Source: Thiomicrospira sp. ALE5 (GTDB lineage: Bacteria; Pseudomonadota; Gammaproteobacteria; Thiomicrospirales; Thiomicrospiraceae). From it: a stretch of DNA of 64,000 bases. Each line of letters starts with the position of its first letter. Positions within the stretch are counted from its first letter, which is position 1. The translations under genes and the position numbers were made by a program. This document shows positions 18,064 through 27,298 of this stretch, piece after piece. Location of the stretch: the NCBI RefSeq assembly GCF_900112445.1, contig NZ_FOYY01000003.1, forward strand, positions 434,001-498,000, given 5' to 3'. The notes beneath the pieces are model-generated. The model was given only the letters and a program-made list of their open reading frames with translations, was not told where the DNA came from and did no database searches.

Positions 18064-18818
18064 TATTCAGCGGCCATTAACTGCGCCATCACCTCATCAG
18101 AAATGTCTAAGTTGGTATAGACCTGCTGAACATCGTCCAAATCCTCTAACATATCTATCATTGCCATCACTCGTTGAGCATCATCGAAGTCTAAACTGAC
18201 TTTAATATCCGCTTCCATATTTACATCGACCTGTGCAGCCGTAAAACCGGCATTTGCTAACGCGTCCGCCACACTATGCAAGTCCTCCGGTGCGGTTACG
18301 ACAGCGATGCTGCCATCTGTGTCAGCCTTAACATCTTCTGCACCCGCCTCAATAGCCGCTTCCATAATGGCATCTTCAACCAGGCCTGGTTCAAACTGAA
18401 TCAAGCCTTGTTTTGCAAACATGTAAGCCACCGAACCGTCTGTACCTAAATTACCACCGTGTTTGGTAAAGGCATGTCGCACTTCACCCACGGTGCGATT
18501 GCGATTATCGGTTAAACAATCCACCATCACCGCTACACCGGCAGGGGCATAGCCCTCATAACGAATCTCTTCGTAGTCGTCCCCTTCTTGATTACCCGCA
18601 CCCCGTGCAATCGCTTTATCAATGGTGTCGCGTTTCATATTTTCACGCAAGGCTTTATCCACTGCCGCACGCAAGCGAGGATTATCTTCTGGATAAGGGC
18701 CACCCGCTTTGGCGGCCACCACTAACTCACGAATTAGCTTAGTAAAAATTTTGCCTTTTTTCGCATCTTGGCGGGCTTTACGATGTTTAATATTCGCCCA
18801 TTTACTATGTCCTGCCAT
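18063..18818 (-). CDS. yebC: YebC/PmpR family transcriptional/translational regulator
   Basis: Conserved YebC family protein; members have been described as DNA-binding regulators and, more recently, as translation factors for difficult peptide stretches. The 251-residue product begins [20 protein letters not shown], the family signature, with [21 protein letters not shown], and later [19 protein letters not shown] and [16 protein letters not shown]. Its place upstream of ruvC is conserved across gammaproteobacteria. Confidence 0.95.
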   Translation of the reverse strand: MAGHSKWANIKHRKARQDAKKGKIFTKLIRELVVAAKAGGPYPEDNPRLRAAVDKALRENMKRDTIDKAIARGAGNQEGDDYEEIRYEGYAPAGVAVMVDCLTDNRNRTVGEVRHAFTKHGGNLGTDGSVAYMFAKQGLIQFEPGLVEDAIMEAAIEAGAEDVKADTDGSIAVVTAPEDLHSVADALANAGFTAAQVDVNMEADIKVSLDFDDAQRVMAMIDMLEDLDDVQQVYTNLDISDEVMAQLMAAE

Positions 18819-18833
18819 ACTTATCTCTCTTTT

Positions 18834-19946
18834 TTATCGATTAGTATTTGGGGTAGGGTTTACCAAACCCTGTTCACGCGAGAACGCAAGCATGCGGTTT
18901 AATGCCACCAAAGCCTGTTGACGTTTTTGCTCATCAAGCCGTATTTCATGCTGAGCCAGCACCTGATCATCCTGATCTAACGCCTCCAAAACAGTCGCTA
19001 GGTTCTCCAATCCGTTCATACCCATCCAAGGACAGTTAGCGCAGCTAATACATTGCTTCGCTTTTGAGTCAGTAGGCGCAACAATTAATTGTTTGTTGGG
19101 CGCTAACTGCTGCATCTTGTAAAAAATCCCCTGATCGGTCGCCACAATAAACTGCGTATCCGGCATGGATTGTACGGCATTAATCAGCACTTTCGTTGAC
19201 CCGACTACATCGGCCAAAGCCACCACTGCCGCCGCAGATTCAGGATGAACCAACAACTTCGCTTTTGGATACTGCTGTTTAAGCTGCTCAAGCTCAAAAG
19301 CCTTAAATTCATCATGAACAATGCAATGCCCCATCCAGCGAATCATATTGATACCGGTTTCTTGCTCAATCCAGTGACCAAGATGCTGATCGGGTGCCCA
19401 AATAATCTTCTCACCCTGCGCCTTCAAATGACGCGCAATCGCCAGTGCATTACCCGAAGTCACTACCCAGTCTGCCAAGGCTTTCACCTCAACACTGGTA
19501 TTGGCATACACCACCACTTTGCGATCAGGATACTGCGCACAAAACTGCGCAAATTCATCACTTGGACAGCCGACATCTAATGAACAGGTCGCATTAAGAT
19601 CAGGCATGAGCACTGTTTTTTCTGGACTCAACATTTTGGCCGTTTCGCCCATAAAACGCACACCACAGACAATCAATACATCAGCGTCTGACTGCGCGCC
19701 AAAATTTGCCATTTCTAACGAATCAGCAACAACACCACCTGTTGCTTCAGCCAAGGCTTGCAAATCGGCATCCACATAATAATGTGCGACTAACTGAGCT
19801 CGGTGCTTGGCTAATAAGACTTTTATCCGCGCAATTAGAGCCGATTTTTCAGTCTGCTTAATCGGCATTAAACGCGGCGCATTGGCCGCAAGCTCATTAA
19901 TGCGTGCCACTAGCTCGAGTGGAATATCGGTTGCTAACTGTGCCAT
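18834..19946 (-). CDS. nadA: Quinolinate synthase NadA
   Basis: [4Fe-4S] enzyme that condenses iminoaspartate with dihydroxyacetone phosphate to quinolinate in de novo NAD synthesis. Seen: [38 protein letters not shown], the Cys-containing CSLDVGCP and the C-terminal [17 protein letters not shown], which together contain the cluster-ligand cysteines. Length is 370 residues. It is inserted between aspS and yebC, with a one-base overlap with the aspS stop (TAATG). Confidence 0.96.
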   Translation of the reverse strand: MAQLATDIPLELVARINELAANAPRLMPIKQTEKSALIARIKVLLAKHRAQLVAHYYVDADLQALAEATGGVVADSLEMANFGAQSDADVLIVCGVRFMGETAKMLSPEKTVLMPDLNATCSLDVGCPSDEFAQFCAQYPDRKVVVYANTSVEVKALADWVVTSGNALAIARHLKAQGEKIIWAPDQHLGHWIEQETGINMIRWMGHCIVHDEFKAFELEQLKQQYPKAKLLVHPESAAAVVALADVVGSTKVLINAVQSMPDTQFIVATDQGIFYKMQQLAPNKQLIVAPTDSKAKQCISCANCPWMGMNGLENLATVLEALDQDDQVLAQHEIRLDEQKRQQALVALNRMLAFSREQGLVNPTPNTNR

Positions 19947-21733
19947 TAACCCGCTGTATTCTCAGTTAGTTTTTTATTCAAACGGATGTTTAGTTCACGC
20001 AATTGTGCCAAGTCTACCAGGCCTGGTGCTTCGGTCAACAAGCAGGCCGCGGACTGTGTTTTCGGGAAAGCAATCACATCACGAATCGATTCACGATCAG
20101 CCATCAGCATAATCAAACGATCTAAACCAAACGCCATACCCGCATGCGGAGGGCAACCGTATTTCAGCGCATTTAATAAGAAGCCGAACTTCTCCGCCGC
20201 ATCCTCATCACTAATTCCCAACAGCTTAAACACGGCTGCCTGCATATTAGTATCGTGAATACGCACTGAACCGCCACCAACTTCAATACCGTTAATCACC
20301 AAGTCATAGGCACGCGCTAACATTTTCCCTGGATTTTTTGAGGCTAAAATTTCTTCGGTGGTTGCTTTAGGTTGCGTAAATGGATGATGCATGGCCGCAA
20401 CGCGCGCGGTTTTTTCATCTTCTTCAAACATCGGGAAATCGACTACCCATACTGGTTTCCATTTATCGGTGAACATTTGACGATCTTCACCGATCTTAAC
20501 GCGCAATGCGCCCAGCGCTTCGTTAACTATTTTGGCTTTATCCGCACCAAAGAACACAATATCACCATTTTTAGCGCCCACACGCTCAAGAATCTGCATC
20601 ACTTGATCCGGGAAAAATTTCACAATCGGCGACTGCAAGCCATCAATACCGGCGGCAAGATCATTCACTTTAATGTAAGCCAAACCTTTGGCGCCATAAA
20701 CACTGACAAATTTGGTGTAATCATCAATTTCTTTACGCGACATCTCGCCCGCACCCGGCACATATAATGCCGCCACACGGCCTTTTGGATCTTTGGCCGG
20801 TCCAGCAAATACTTTAAACTCGATATCTTGTAACAAATCTGCCACATCCACCAGTTCAAGCGGAATGCGTAAGTCTGGACGATCAATGCCATACTTTTGC
20901 ACCGCATCCGCATAGCTCATTCGTGGGAAATCATAATCAAATTCAACGCCAATGCCTTCTTTAAAAATGGTCTTGGTCAAACCTTCCATCAATCCCATCA
21001 CCCCGTCTTCATCCATAAACGAGGTCTCGATATCTAACTGAGTAAACTCCGGCTGACGATCCGCGCGTAAATCCTCATCACGGAAACAACGGGTAATTTG
21101 ATAATAGCGATCAAAGCCAGACATCATTAACAACTGCTTAAACAATTGCGGCGATTGTGGTAGCGCAAAAAACTTATGTTCATGGGTACGGCTTGGCACC
21201 AGATAATCACGCGCACCTTCAGGCGTTGACTTGGTGAGAATAGGAGTCTCCATATCAATAAAGCCGTTATTATCCAAGTAATTACGCATTGAACGGGTTA
21301 CCGCATAACGCAGCATTAAGGTTTTTTGCATTTCATCACGGCGCAAGTCGATGTAACGATACTTCAAGCGTACCTCTTCACTCACCTGCTTATCATCAAG
21401 CTGGAATGGAATCGGCTCTGCCATGCTGAGCACATCCAGTTCTTTTGCCAGCATCTCGATTTGTCCAGACGCTAAGTTAGCATTCACGGTGCCTTTTGGA
21501 CGGGCGCGAACAATCCCGCTGATACGCAATACACACTCAGAACGTAAATGTTCAGCCTTAGCAAAGATTTCTGCGGTATCCGGATCTACGACTACTTGCA
21601 CCAAACCTTCGCGATCGCGTAAATCAATAAAAATAACGCCACCATGGTCACGACGACGATGAACCCAACCCGCCACGCTGACAGTTTGACCAATTAATGC
21701 TTCTGTTACCTGACCACAGTAGTGTGTACGCAT
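19946..21733 (-). CDS. aspS: Aspartyl-tRNA synthetase
   Basis: Class II aminoacyl-tRNA synthetase charging tRNA-Asp. It has the N-terminal anticodon-binding OB fold ([20 protein letters not shown]), motif 2 ([19 protein letters not shown]), the bacterial GAD insert in the middle, and motif 3 ([10 protein letters not shown], within GMAFGLDRL). Length is 595 residues, the bacterial type. Whether it is Asp-specific or also charges tRNA-Asn cannot be decided here. It lies downstream of the DUF502 gene, an arrangement shared with other gammaproteobacteria. Confidence 0.97.
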   Translation of the reverse strand: MRTHYCGQVTEALIGQTVSVAGWVHRRRDHGGVIFIDLRDREGLVQVVVDPDTAEIFAKAEHLRSECVLRISGIVRARPKGTVNANLASGQIEMLAKELDVLSMAEPIPFQLDDKQVSEEVRLKYRYIDLRRDEMQKTLMLRYAVTRSMRNYLDNNGFIDMETPILTKSTPEGARDYLVPSRTHEHKFFALPQSPQLFKQLLMMSGFDRYYQITRCFRDEDLRADRQPEFTQLDIETSFMDEDGVMGLMEGLTKTIFKEGIGVEFDYDFPRMSYADAVQKYGIDRPDLRIPLELVDVADLLQDIEFKVFAGPAKDPKGRVAALYVPGAGEMSRKEIDDYTKFVSVYGAKGLAYIKVNDLAAGIDGLQSPIVKFFPDQVMQILERVGAKNGDIVFFGADKAKIVNEALGALRVKIGEDRQMFTDKWKPVWVVDFPMFEEDEKTARVAAMHHPFTQPKATTEEILASKNPGKMLARAYDLVINGIEVGGGSVRIHDTNMQAAVFKLLGISDEDAAEKFGFLLNALKYGCPPHAGMAFGLDRLIMLMADRESIRDVIAFPKTQSAACLLTEAPGLVDLAQLRELNIRLNKKLTENTAG

Positions 21734-21789
21734 TGTTTATCCTTCAATTTATAAAACTTAAACGAAATATGATTTTTAAATACATTCTA

Positions 21790-22488
21790 TTAAAACTTTG
21801 CAGCTGAACCCTCGCCAGCAAGCGCGCGTTCATCTGGCGAAGCAAGCGTTAATTCTTGCTGCTGCTCTGACCCTGACGGCACTTGCTGCCACGGTGGGAC
21901 GACGACACCACCTGAAATCAACATTTTTAACGCATCATCCACTGACATTTCTAGTTCAACAATATCCTGTTCATTGACCATGATAAAAAAGCCTGATGTG
22001 GGATTAGGGGTGGTTGGTATAAACAAGTTGATAACAGATGGCGCGCCTGTTTTTGTTTGCGCCTCCCCCATCAAACCACTGGTTTTAAATCCAAGCGTCC
22101 ACAGCCCTTTGCGCGGATATTCCACCAGGTAAACCTGTTGAAATGTTTTTTGCCCTGTACCAACAAAGGATTCAACAATTTGTTTAACCGCTGTGTAAAT
22201 AGACCTTACAAGCGGGATCTTAGATAGAAACCTTTCCCACCAACTCACAATGCGACTTCCTAGGATATTGGCTACCAGCATCCCGGTCATCACTACGATA
22301 GCAAATGACACAATCAACCCAAAACCGGGTATAGCGAAACCTAACAACACTTCAGGCTGATACTGGTCTGGTATCAATCGCAAACTGCGATCAAAAATAC
22401 CCATCAAAAATAATATTGCTTCGAAGGTGATCCACAGAGGCAGCAACACCATTAAACCCGCAATAAAATATCGCTTTAGTAGAGTCAT
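21790..22488 (-). CDS. DUF502 family inner-membrane protein
   Basis: Member of the DUF502 membrane family, of unknown function. Two long hydrophobic segments near the N-terminus (YFIAGLMVLLPLWITFEAIL and the region around FGLIVSFAIVVMTGMLVAN) are followed by the conserved SKIPLVRSIYTAVKQIVESF and VEYPRKGLWTLGF. I start it at the ATG at 22488 (232 residues): a TATAAT box at 22513-22518 would place the transcript start after the upstream GTG at 22536. Likely first gene of the aspS-ruv transcript. Function unknown. Confidence 0.82.
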   Translation of the reverse strand: MTLLKRYFIAGLMVLLPLWITFEAILFLMGIFDRSLRLIPDQYQPEVLLGFAIPGFGLIVSFAIVVMTGMLVANILGSRIVSWWERFLSKIPLVRSIYTAVKQIVESFVGTGQKTFQQVYLVEYPRKGLWTLGFKTSGLMGEAQTKTGAPSVINLFIPTTPNPTSGFFIMVNEQDIVELEMSVDDALKMLISGGVVVPPWQQVPSGSEQQQELTLASPDERALAGEGSAAKF

Positions 22489-22512
22489 GGTCAATCCAAA
22501 ATTAAGCGCATT

Positions 22513-22518
22513 ATTATA
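22513..22518 (-). promoter_or_regulatory. -10 element for the DUF502-aspS transcript
   Basis: Perfect TATAAT on the minus strand, about 25 bases before the chosen start at 22488. No convincing -35 hexamer is visible at the right spacing. Confidence 0.5.
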
Positions 22519-22563
22519 CATAATTTGATCGGTCACTTGCGGCCATCTTTGAAAATCAACGCA

Positions 22564-22592
22564 TTGTTTCAGCTGGTTTTTTCCGCTAGTAT
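22564..22592 (+). promoter_or_regulatory. Sigma-70 promoter for the SDR-ispA genes
   Basis: TTGTTT, 17-base spacer, TAGTAT, ending 32 bases before the SDR start. It is divergent from the DUF502 promoter. Confidence 0.5.
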
Positions 22593-22624
22593 TATGCTCC
22601 TATTATAAATTTAACCTTAAAACT

Positions 22625-23503
22625 ATGTACCCCACACTATCGAGCCGGCCAATTAGGCCTTATGAATACGTGTTAATCACCGGTTGCTCTTCAGGCATTG
22701 GACTGGCAACAGCTGAGTTGCTTCAACGGCATGGCTATCATGTTATTGCAACCTATCGCAAAACAGATGACCAACAAAGACTAGCAGCCTATGGTTTTGC
22801 AGGCCTAGTCCAATTAGACCTCGCTGATCAAAATAGTGTCAACCAGGCCTGGCAACAAGCACTGGAGATTGCAAGTGGACAAATTTATTGCTTATTCAAC
22901 AATGCCGGCTTTGGCATCCCTGGTGCACTAGAAGACATCAGTCGAGCTGCGCTAGAAGAGCAGTTCCATACCAATGTTTTTGGCACCCACCAACTTTCTC
23001 AACTTGCCATCAAACAAATGCTTAAACAGGGCTATGGCCGCATATTACACAATAGTTCGGTGCTAGGTTTTACTCCCATGAGTCTTCGAGGCTGCTACAA
23101 TGCCAGTAAATTTGCACTTGAAGGACTGGCCGCCACTCAGCGCATAGAACTTGCATCAAAACCGATAGACATTGCACTACTCCAACCCGGCCCAATTGTG
23201 AGTCAATTTAGACACAATGCCCATCAAAACTTTATACGATGGGTCGCCGACCAACCTAGCAGACACGAACAAACCTATCAAAACATGATAGCCCGCCTTA
23301 CGGCCAATACCGCTCCCGCTCCATTTACGCTGCCTGCCGAGGCGGTCGCTAAAGTAGCACTTAAAGCACTTAGAGCTAAACGCCCTAAAGCCCAGTACGC
23401 TATCACCTTACCCACACACCTATTCCACATTTTACGCCGCCTATTACCTGTACGCTGGCTAGATCGACTACTCATCAAAGTAAGCGGTGAAGGTAAACGC
23501 TAA
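22625..23503 (+). CDS. Short-chain dehydrogenase/reductase (SDR) family oxidoreductase
   Basis: Classical SDR with a Rossmann fold that binds NAD(P)H. Seen: TGCSSGIG cofactor loop (residues 19-26), NNAG, the catalytic Ser in NSSVLGF and the YNASK catalytic Tyr/Lys. The C-terminal tail of about 60 basic residues after the catalytic core (LRAKRPKAQYAITLP, LLPVRWLDRLLIK) resembles the YbbO/retinol-dehydrogenase-like subgroup. Substrate unknown. ispA follows after 2 bases, suggesting co-transcription. Confidence 0.85.
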   Translation: MYPTLSSRPIRPYEYVLITGCSSGIGLATAELLQRHGYHVIATYRKTDDQQRLAAYGFAGLVQLDLADQNSVNQAWQQALEIASGQIYCLFNNAGFGIPGALEDISRAALEEQFHTNVFGTHQLSQLAIKQMLKQGYGRILHNSSVLGFTPMSLRGCYNASKFALEGLAATQRIELASKPIDIALLQPGPIVSQFRHNAHQNFIRWVADQPSRHEQTYQNMIARLTANTAPAPFTLPAEAVAKVALKALRAKRPKAQYAITLPTHLFHILRRLLPVRWLDRLLIKVSGEGKR

Positions 23504-23505
23504 GT

Positions 23506-24411
23506 ATGCAACATGAACAACTGACGCGCATACAAACCAAGGTAAACCAACACCTAAACGTCAAGATAGCGCAATTTACTGATCAAGACATTTTAATTTC
23601 ACCATTAATAGAGGCATTGAACTATGCCAGCGCTCAAGGAGGCAAGCGTTTAAGACCCGCACTCTGCTTATCGCTTGGCGACGCACTGGCACTCAATCAT
23701 GACGCACTACTTGATTGTGCAACGGCCATTGAATTTATTCACGCCTACTCGCTTGTACATGATGATTTACCAGCCATGGACAATGACGTACTTCGTCGTG
23801 GAAAGCCGACTTGTCATGTTGCATTTGGTGAAGCTACCGCAATTTTAGCAGGTGATGCACTTCAAGGCCTGGCATTGCAAACATTGCTTGAATCAAATCA
23901 CCTGTCTAGCGACCAAAAAATACTGTCCACTCAAACGCTCTTAACTGCAGCTGGACCACAAGGCATGATTGCAGGACAAATGCTGGATATGCTAGGAGAA
24001 AACACGCCTTTAAACCTAGACCAGCTTAACCAACTGCATCAACTTAAAACGGGCGCATTGATCAAAGTCAGCCTGTTATTTGGCGCCATAACCTCTCCTT
24101 ACTATGAGGACTTACAACCTATCTTAGTGGGTTTGGGGGACGCTATTGGGCTCGCGTTTCAAATTCAAGATGATATTTTAGATATTGAGGCGCCCACCGA
24201 AAAACGAGGAAAAACCCAAGGCCGTGATTCTGAATTAGGCAAAAGCACTTACCCTGGCCTGCTTGGTCTAGCGCATTCGAAAATCATGCGCGACCAATTA
24301 ATCAGTCAAGCCTTTCAATACTTATCCCAACTACAGACCCACCCAGCCATTAACGATGACCTGCGCTTTTTAGCTGAAATCATTCAATTTATTGGCGAAC
24401 GTGAGCACTAA
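23506..24411 (+). CDS. ispA: Farnesyl diphosphate synthase / short-chain polyprenyl synthase
   Basis: Condenses isopentenyl diphosphate with DMAPP and GPP to make farnesyl diphosphate. Seen: GGKRLRPAL, first Asp-rich motif VHDDLPAMDNDVLRRGKPT, KTGALI, and second Asp-rich motif FQIQDDILDIE followed by GKTQGRD. Length is 301 residues, typical of IspA. The usual partners xseB and dxs are not adjacent; instead it follows an SDR gene. Confidence 0.93.
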   Translation: MQHEQLTRIQTKVNQHLNVKIAQFTDQDILISPLIEALNYASAQGGKRLRPALCLSLGDALALNHDALLDCATAIEFIHAYSLVHDDLPAMDNDVLRRGKPTCHVAFGEATAILAGDALQGLALQTLLESNHLSSDQKILSTQTLLTAAGPQGMIAGQMLDMLGENTPLNLDQLNQLHQLKTGALIKVSLLFGAITSPYYEDLQPILVGLGDAIGLAFQIQDDILDIEAPTEKRGKTQGRDSELGKSTYPGLLGLAHSKIMRDQLISQAFQYLSQLQTHPAINDDLRFLAEIIQFIGEREH

Positions 24412-24464
24412 ATTCGTTATAATTAAGCATATATTCAGTTACAAATCAGGCACTAAGATAGACC

Positions 24465-24851
24465 ATGAAAAAAAACTTTATTCTAACCACGCAACTTGAC
24501 TTTGCCGCAGCTCATCGCCTAATTGGCTACGACGGTGATTGTGCAAAACTTCATGGTCATAACTGGAAAATAGAAGTATCTGTAATTGGCCATACTTTAA
24601 ATGACATTGGTATGGTCATTGATTTTAAACAAGTAAAGCATCATGCTAAAGAGGTCATCGCCGAACTTGATCATAGCTATTTAAATGACCACCCGCATTT
24701 TCAACGCACCAATCCGACAGCAGAAAATATCGCACAATACTTGTTTAATGAACTAGCCAAACGCCTTGACCAAGACCTCTTCAAGATGCACCAAATACGT
24801 GTCTGGGAAAATGATCGAAATTATGTCACTTACTCCGAAATTGATAGCTGA
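24465..24851 (+). CDS. queD: 6-carboxy-tetrahydropterin synthase QueD
   Basis: Converts dihydroneopterin triphosphate to 6-carboxytetrahydropterin, the step before QueE in queuosine synthesis. Zinc and catalytic residues are visible in FAAAHRL, CAKLHGHNW, GMVIDFKQVK, LDHSYLND and NPTAENIA. Length is 128 residues. It is separated from queC (10209) by about 14 kb. It probably shares a transcript with ispA upstream (53-base gap). Confidence 0.94.
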   Translation: MKKNFILTTQLDFAAAHRLIGYDGDCAKLHGHNWKIEVSVIGHTLNDIGMVIDFKQVKHHAKEVIAELDHSYLNDHPHFQRTNPTAENIAQYLFNELAKRLDQDLFKMHQIRVWENDRNYVTYSEIDS

Positions 24852-24867
24852 GGCCTAAATAGCGGGC

Positions 24868-25674
24868 ATGTCACTAACCACCTTGCCATTTAACTTGCCC
24901 GATTACCCAGCCATAAGTCTAGTGATGATATTGGTGTTCAGTTTGATCGCAAGCCAAATCATCTTCAAATTAACCTATCTACTCCCTCGTTTACTATTTA
25001 AACCCCAAGCCACTCAAATACGGGTTTTACTGCGCCCATTGCGCCACGTCTTTAAACCCGGCACACGGTGGCATCAAAAAAGTTATTTACTACAGCGTTT
25101 AATTTTTTGGCAGAAAAGTCTCCAACCACTAAATGATCAGCGCGCAAGACAACTAAAACGCATTGAAATAATTAGCCTACTTATCCCACTGCTAAGTATG
25201 CTGATCTTTAACGATCTTACCAGCACGCTTGTCGCAACCGTGCTGGGTTGGTGGCTATTACTAAGCGCCGAGATAGATCAAGAACACAAGCTATTACTAG
25301 ACAGTTTAACTCTACCACTAGTGTGGCTTGGCTTGCTGGCCAATATCATGTTTGAATGGGTAACACTTGAGCAAGCAGTACTAGGGGCTGCATTTGGCTA
25401 TTTATTACTCTGGATAGTTTATCAACTACACTTCGCCATCACAAAACGGGAAGGTATGGGATATGGTGATTTTAAATTAACAGCCGCACTAGGCGCTTGG
25501 GTTGGCTTACAAAACTTACCGCTTATTTTGATAATAGCAGCGATGATTGCACTATTTATCAGCTTATGGCAACGCTGGCGTTATAACGGACAACTCAACT
25601 GCATGATGCCTTTTGGGCCAAGTCTAGCGATGGCTGGCTGGGTTATTATACTGCTGGTGATGCTTGCCACGTAG
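24868..25674 (+). CDS. Prepilin peptidase-like membrane protease (A24 family) lacking the cysteine module
   Basis: Aspartyl membrane protease related to PilD, which processes type IV pilins and type II secretion pseudopilins. It has about seven hydrophobic segments, the first catalytic Asp around 137 in AEIDQEHKLLLDSLTLPLVW, and the second in the family motif GMGYGDFKLTAALGAW (Asp201). The N-terminal helix (FKLTYLLPRLL) aligns with the GSFLNVVIYRLP segment of PilD. Residues 43-95, where PilD has its zinc-binding tetracysteine region, contain no cysteine. Length is 268 versus about 288. It may cleave but lack normal N-methylation; no pil genes are adjacent. Confidence 0.75.
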   Translation: MSLTTLPFNLPDYPAISLVMILVFSLIASQIIFKLTYLLPRLLFKPQATQIRVLLRPLRHVFKPGTRWHQKSYLLQRLIFWQKSLQPLNDQRARQLKRIEIISLLIPLLSMLIFNDLTSTLVATVLGWWLLLSAEIDQEHKLLLDSLTLPLVWLGLLANIMFEWVTLEQAVLGAAFGYLLLWIVYQLHFAITKREGMGYGDFKLTAALGAWVGLQNLPLILIIAAMIALFISLWQRWRYNGQLNCMMPFGPSLAMAGWVIILLVMLAT

Positions 25675-25707
25675 CCTAAGGTGAAGCGTTACTAATAAAT
25701 CTAGATT

Positions 25708-26007
25708 CTAGGAACCCAGTTTAGACTCAACAACCTCACAAACCTTAGTCATCTTCAGGTTATTACTTTTGGCAAACTCCATCACGTACTCAAACATGCC
25801 AGGGTTTTTAATCTCCAACTCTGTATCAATAATGAGACACTTTTGACCATTATAGAGTTCAGGGTGCATTAAATCAGAGTAGACTAAACGCTGCGATGCG
25901 CCATAAGATGCCATTAAAGACGAGATACGATCAATCCAGTCACTCGGACGAAACTTTCGACCGTCTTCAGTAAAACCTTCAATAATAAATTTGCAATGTT
26001 GCGCCAA
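25708..26007 (-). CDS. DUF3579 family protein
   Basis: Small cytoplasmic protein of 99 residues with the pattern I associate with DUF3579: KFIIEGFTEDGRKFRPSDWI near the N-terminus, then SLMASYGASQRLVYSDLMHP, KCLIIDTELEIKNPGMFEYV and FAKSNNLKM. Function unknown. The start appears to be TTG at 26007: an in-frame stop lies five codons upstream, no ATG fits, and GAGA lies about 8 bases before it. It faces the prepilin peptidase gene convergently. Confidence 0.72.
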   Translation of the reverse strand: MAQHCKFIIEGFTEDGRKFRPSDWIDRISSLMASYGASQRLVYSDLMHPELYNGQKCLIIDTELEIKNPGMFEYVMEFAKSNNLKMTKVCEVVESKLGS

Positions 26008-26155
26008 GATGAGTTTCTCTTATTCATTAAAAACTTGTGGCAAATTTTAGCATAAATAAGATTTTTTAATACCCAAGGATTATTGAAATAACTAACCTTC
26101 TTTATAGTTTATAACTAAGAGTAGCAATATTTTTTCGTTTAATCGCTTAACACTT

Positions 26156-26184
26156 TTGGTCTCTAGGCACAAATACCCTATAAT
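26156..26184 (+). promoter_or_regulatory. Sigma-70 promoter for DAHP synthase
   Basis: TTGGTC, 17-base spacer, perfect TATAAT. The start of transcription would be near 26191, giving a leader of about 33 bases. No TrpR or TyrR box was recognised with confidence. Confidence 0.75.
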
Positions 26185-26223
26185 ACCTGCAATTTCATAA
26201 ATCAGCTTCAGGATCAGGCCGCT

Positions 26224-27297
26224 ATGACCAGGTTTAAAACCGACGACCTCCGCATTAATCATATTACTGAAGTGCAGCCGCCGATTGCATTGCACGAAAA
26301 ATTTCCAATTAGCGAGCAAGCTGCCGCTACGGTATTTAAGACGCGAGAGGCTATAAAAGCCATTCTTAATGGTCAAGATGATCGGTTGCTCGTAGTAATG
26401 GGACCATGCTCAATCCACGATACCCAAGCTGGACTTGAGTATGCTGAAAAGCTTGTCACTCAAATTGAAAAGCACCAACAAGACTTGTTGATTGTAATGC
26501 GAGTCTACTTTGAAAAACCTCGCACAACAGTAGGCTGGAAAGGATTGATTAATGATCCAGACCTTAATGAGACCTTCAAAATCAACAAAGGCCTCGAAAA
26601 AGCACGCGGTTTTTTACTTGACGTAAACAGCCTAGGTGTACCTGCTGCAACAGAATTTTTAGACCTAATTTCACCACAATACATTTCAGATCTAGTTAGC
26701 TGGGGTGCAATTGGTGCACGAACCACCGAAAGCCAAGGCCACCGAGAACTTGCTTCTGGCCTGTCCTGTCCAGTCGGGTTTAAAAATGGGACAGATGGTG
26801 GCTTTAAAGTCGCGGTTGACGCGATTCGAGCAGCAAACCGACCACATATTTTTATGTCTTTAACTAAACAAGGCCACTCAGCCATTTTTTCCACAACAGG
26901 CAACCAAGATTGCCATGTTATTCTACGTGGCGGCAATGATGGCCCCAATTATGCGCCCCAATATGTCGAACAAGCTATTACAGAGTTACAAAAAGCGGCA
27001 GTACAAACCAAATTAATGGTTGACTGCAGCCATGCCAATAGCGCTAAAGACCATCTAAAACAAATGGACGTCGCACGCTCAATTAGCGAACAACTTACTG
27101 CAAGCACAACGAATATCATGGGAGCTATGGTAGAGAGCCACTTAGTTGCTGGTCGTCAAGACGTTACACCCGGCCAGCCGCTAACCTATGGACAAAGCAT
27201 TACTGACGCATGTATCGACTGGCCAATGAGTGAAACATTATTAGACGTTTTAGCTGAAGGTGTACGTGCTCGTCGAGCCATGATTCAGCGTAGCTAG
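26224..27297 (+). CDS. aroG: 3-deoxy-7-phosphoheptulonate (DAHP) synthase, class I AroG type
   Basis: First step of the shikimate pathway: phosphoenolpyruvate plus erythrose 4-phosphate gives DAHP. Motifs are MGPCSIHD (metal Cys), MRVYFEKPRTTVGWKG, WGAIGARTTESQGHRELASG, PVGFKNGTDGG, LRGGNDGPNY and DCSHANS. Length is 357 residues. Which aromatic amino acid feeds back cannot be told. Its stop is one base from that of the convergent thiL. A minus-strand frame at 26092-26376 overlaps its start but is a shadow. Confidence 0.95.
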   Translation: MTRFKTDDLRINHITEVQPPIALHEKFPISEQAAATVFKTREAIKAILNGQDDRLLVVMGPCSIHDTQAGLEYAEKLVTQIEKHQQDLLIVMRVYFEKPRTTVGWKGLINDPDLNETFKINKGLEKARGFLLDVNSLGVPAATEFLDLISPQYISDLVSWGAIGARTTESQGHRELASGLSCPVGFKNGTDGGFKVAVDAIRAANRPHIFMSLTKQGHSAIFSTTGNQDCHVILRGGNDGPNYAPQYVEQAITELQKAAVQTKLMVDCSHANSAKDHLKQMDVARSISEQLTASTTNIMGAMVESHLVAGRQDVTPGQPLTYGQSITDACIDWPMSETLLDVLAEGVRARRAMIQRS

Positions 27298-27298
27298 T

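Noticed and set aside
23865-24000. Chi-like or uptake-sequence words (Haemophilus AAGTGCGGT, Neisseria GCCGTCTGAA)
   Set aside because: I saw no excess of these known words; only the CAGGCCTG palindrome stands out.
26092-26376. Minus-strand frame of 94 codons over the start of aroG
   Set aside because: It overlaps the conserved N-terminus and the promoter of aroG and shows no family features.
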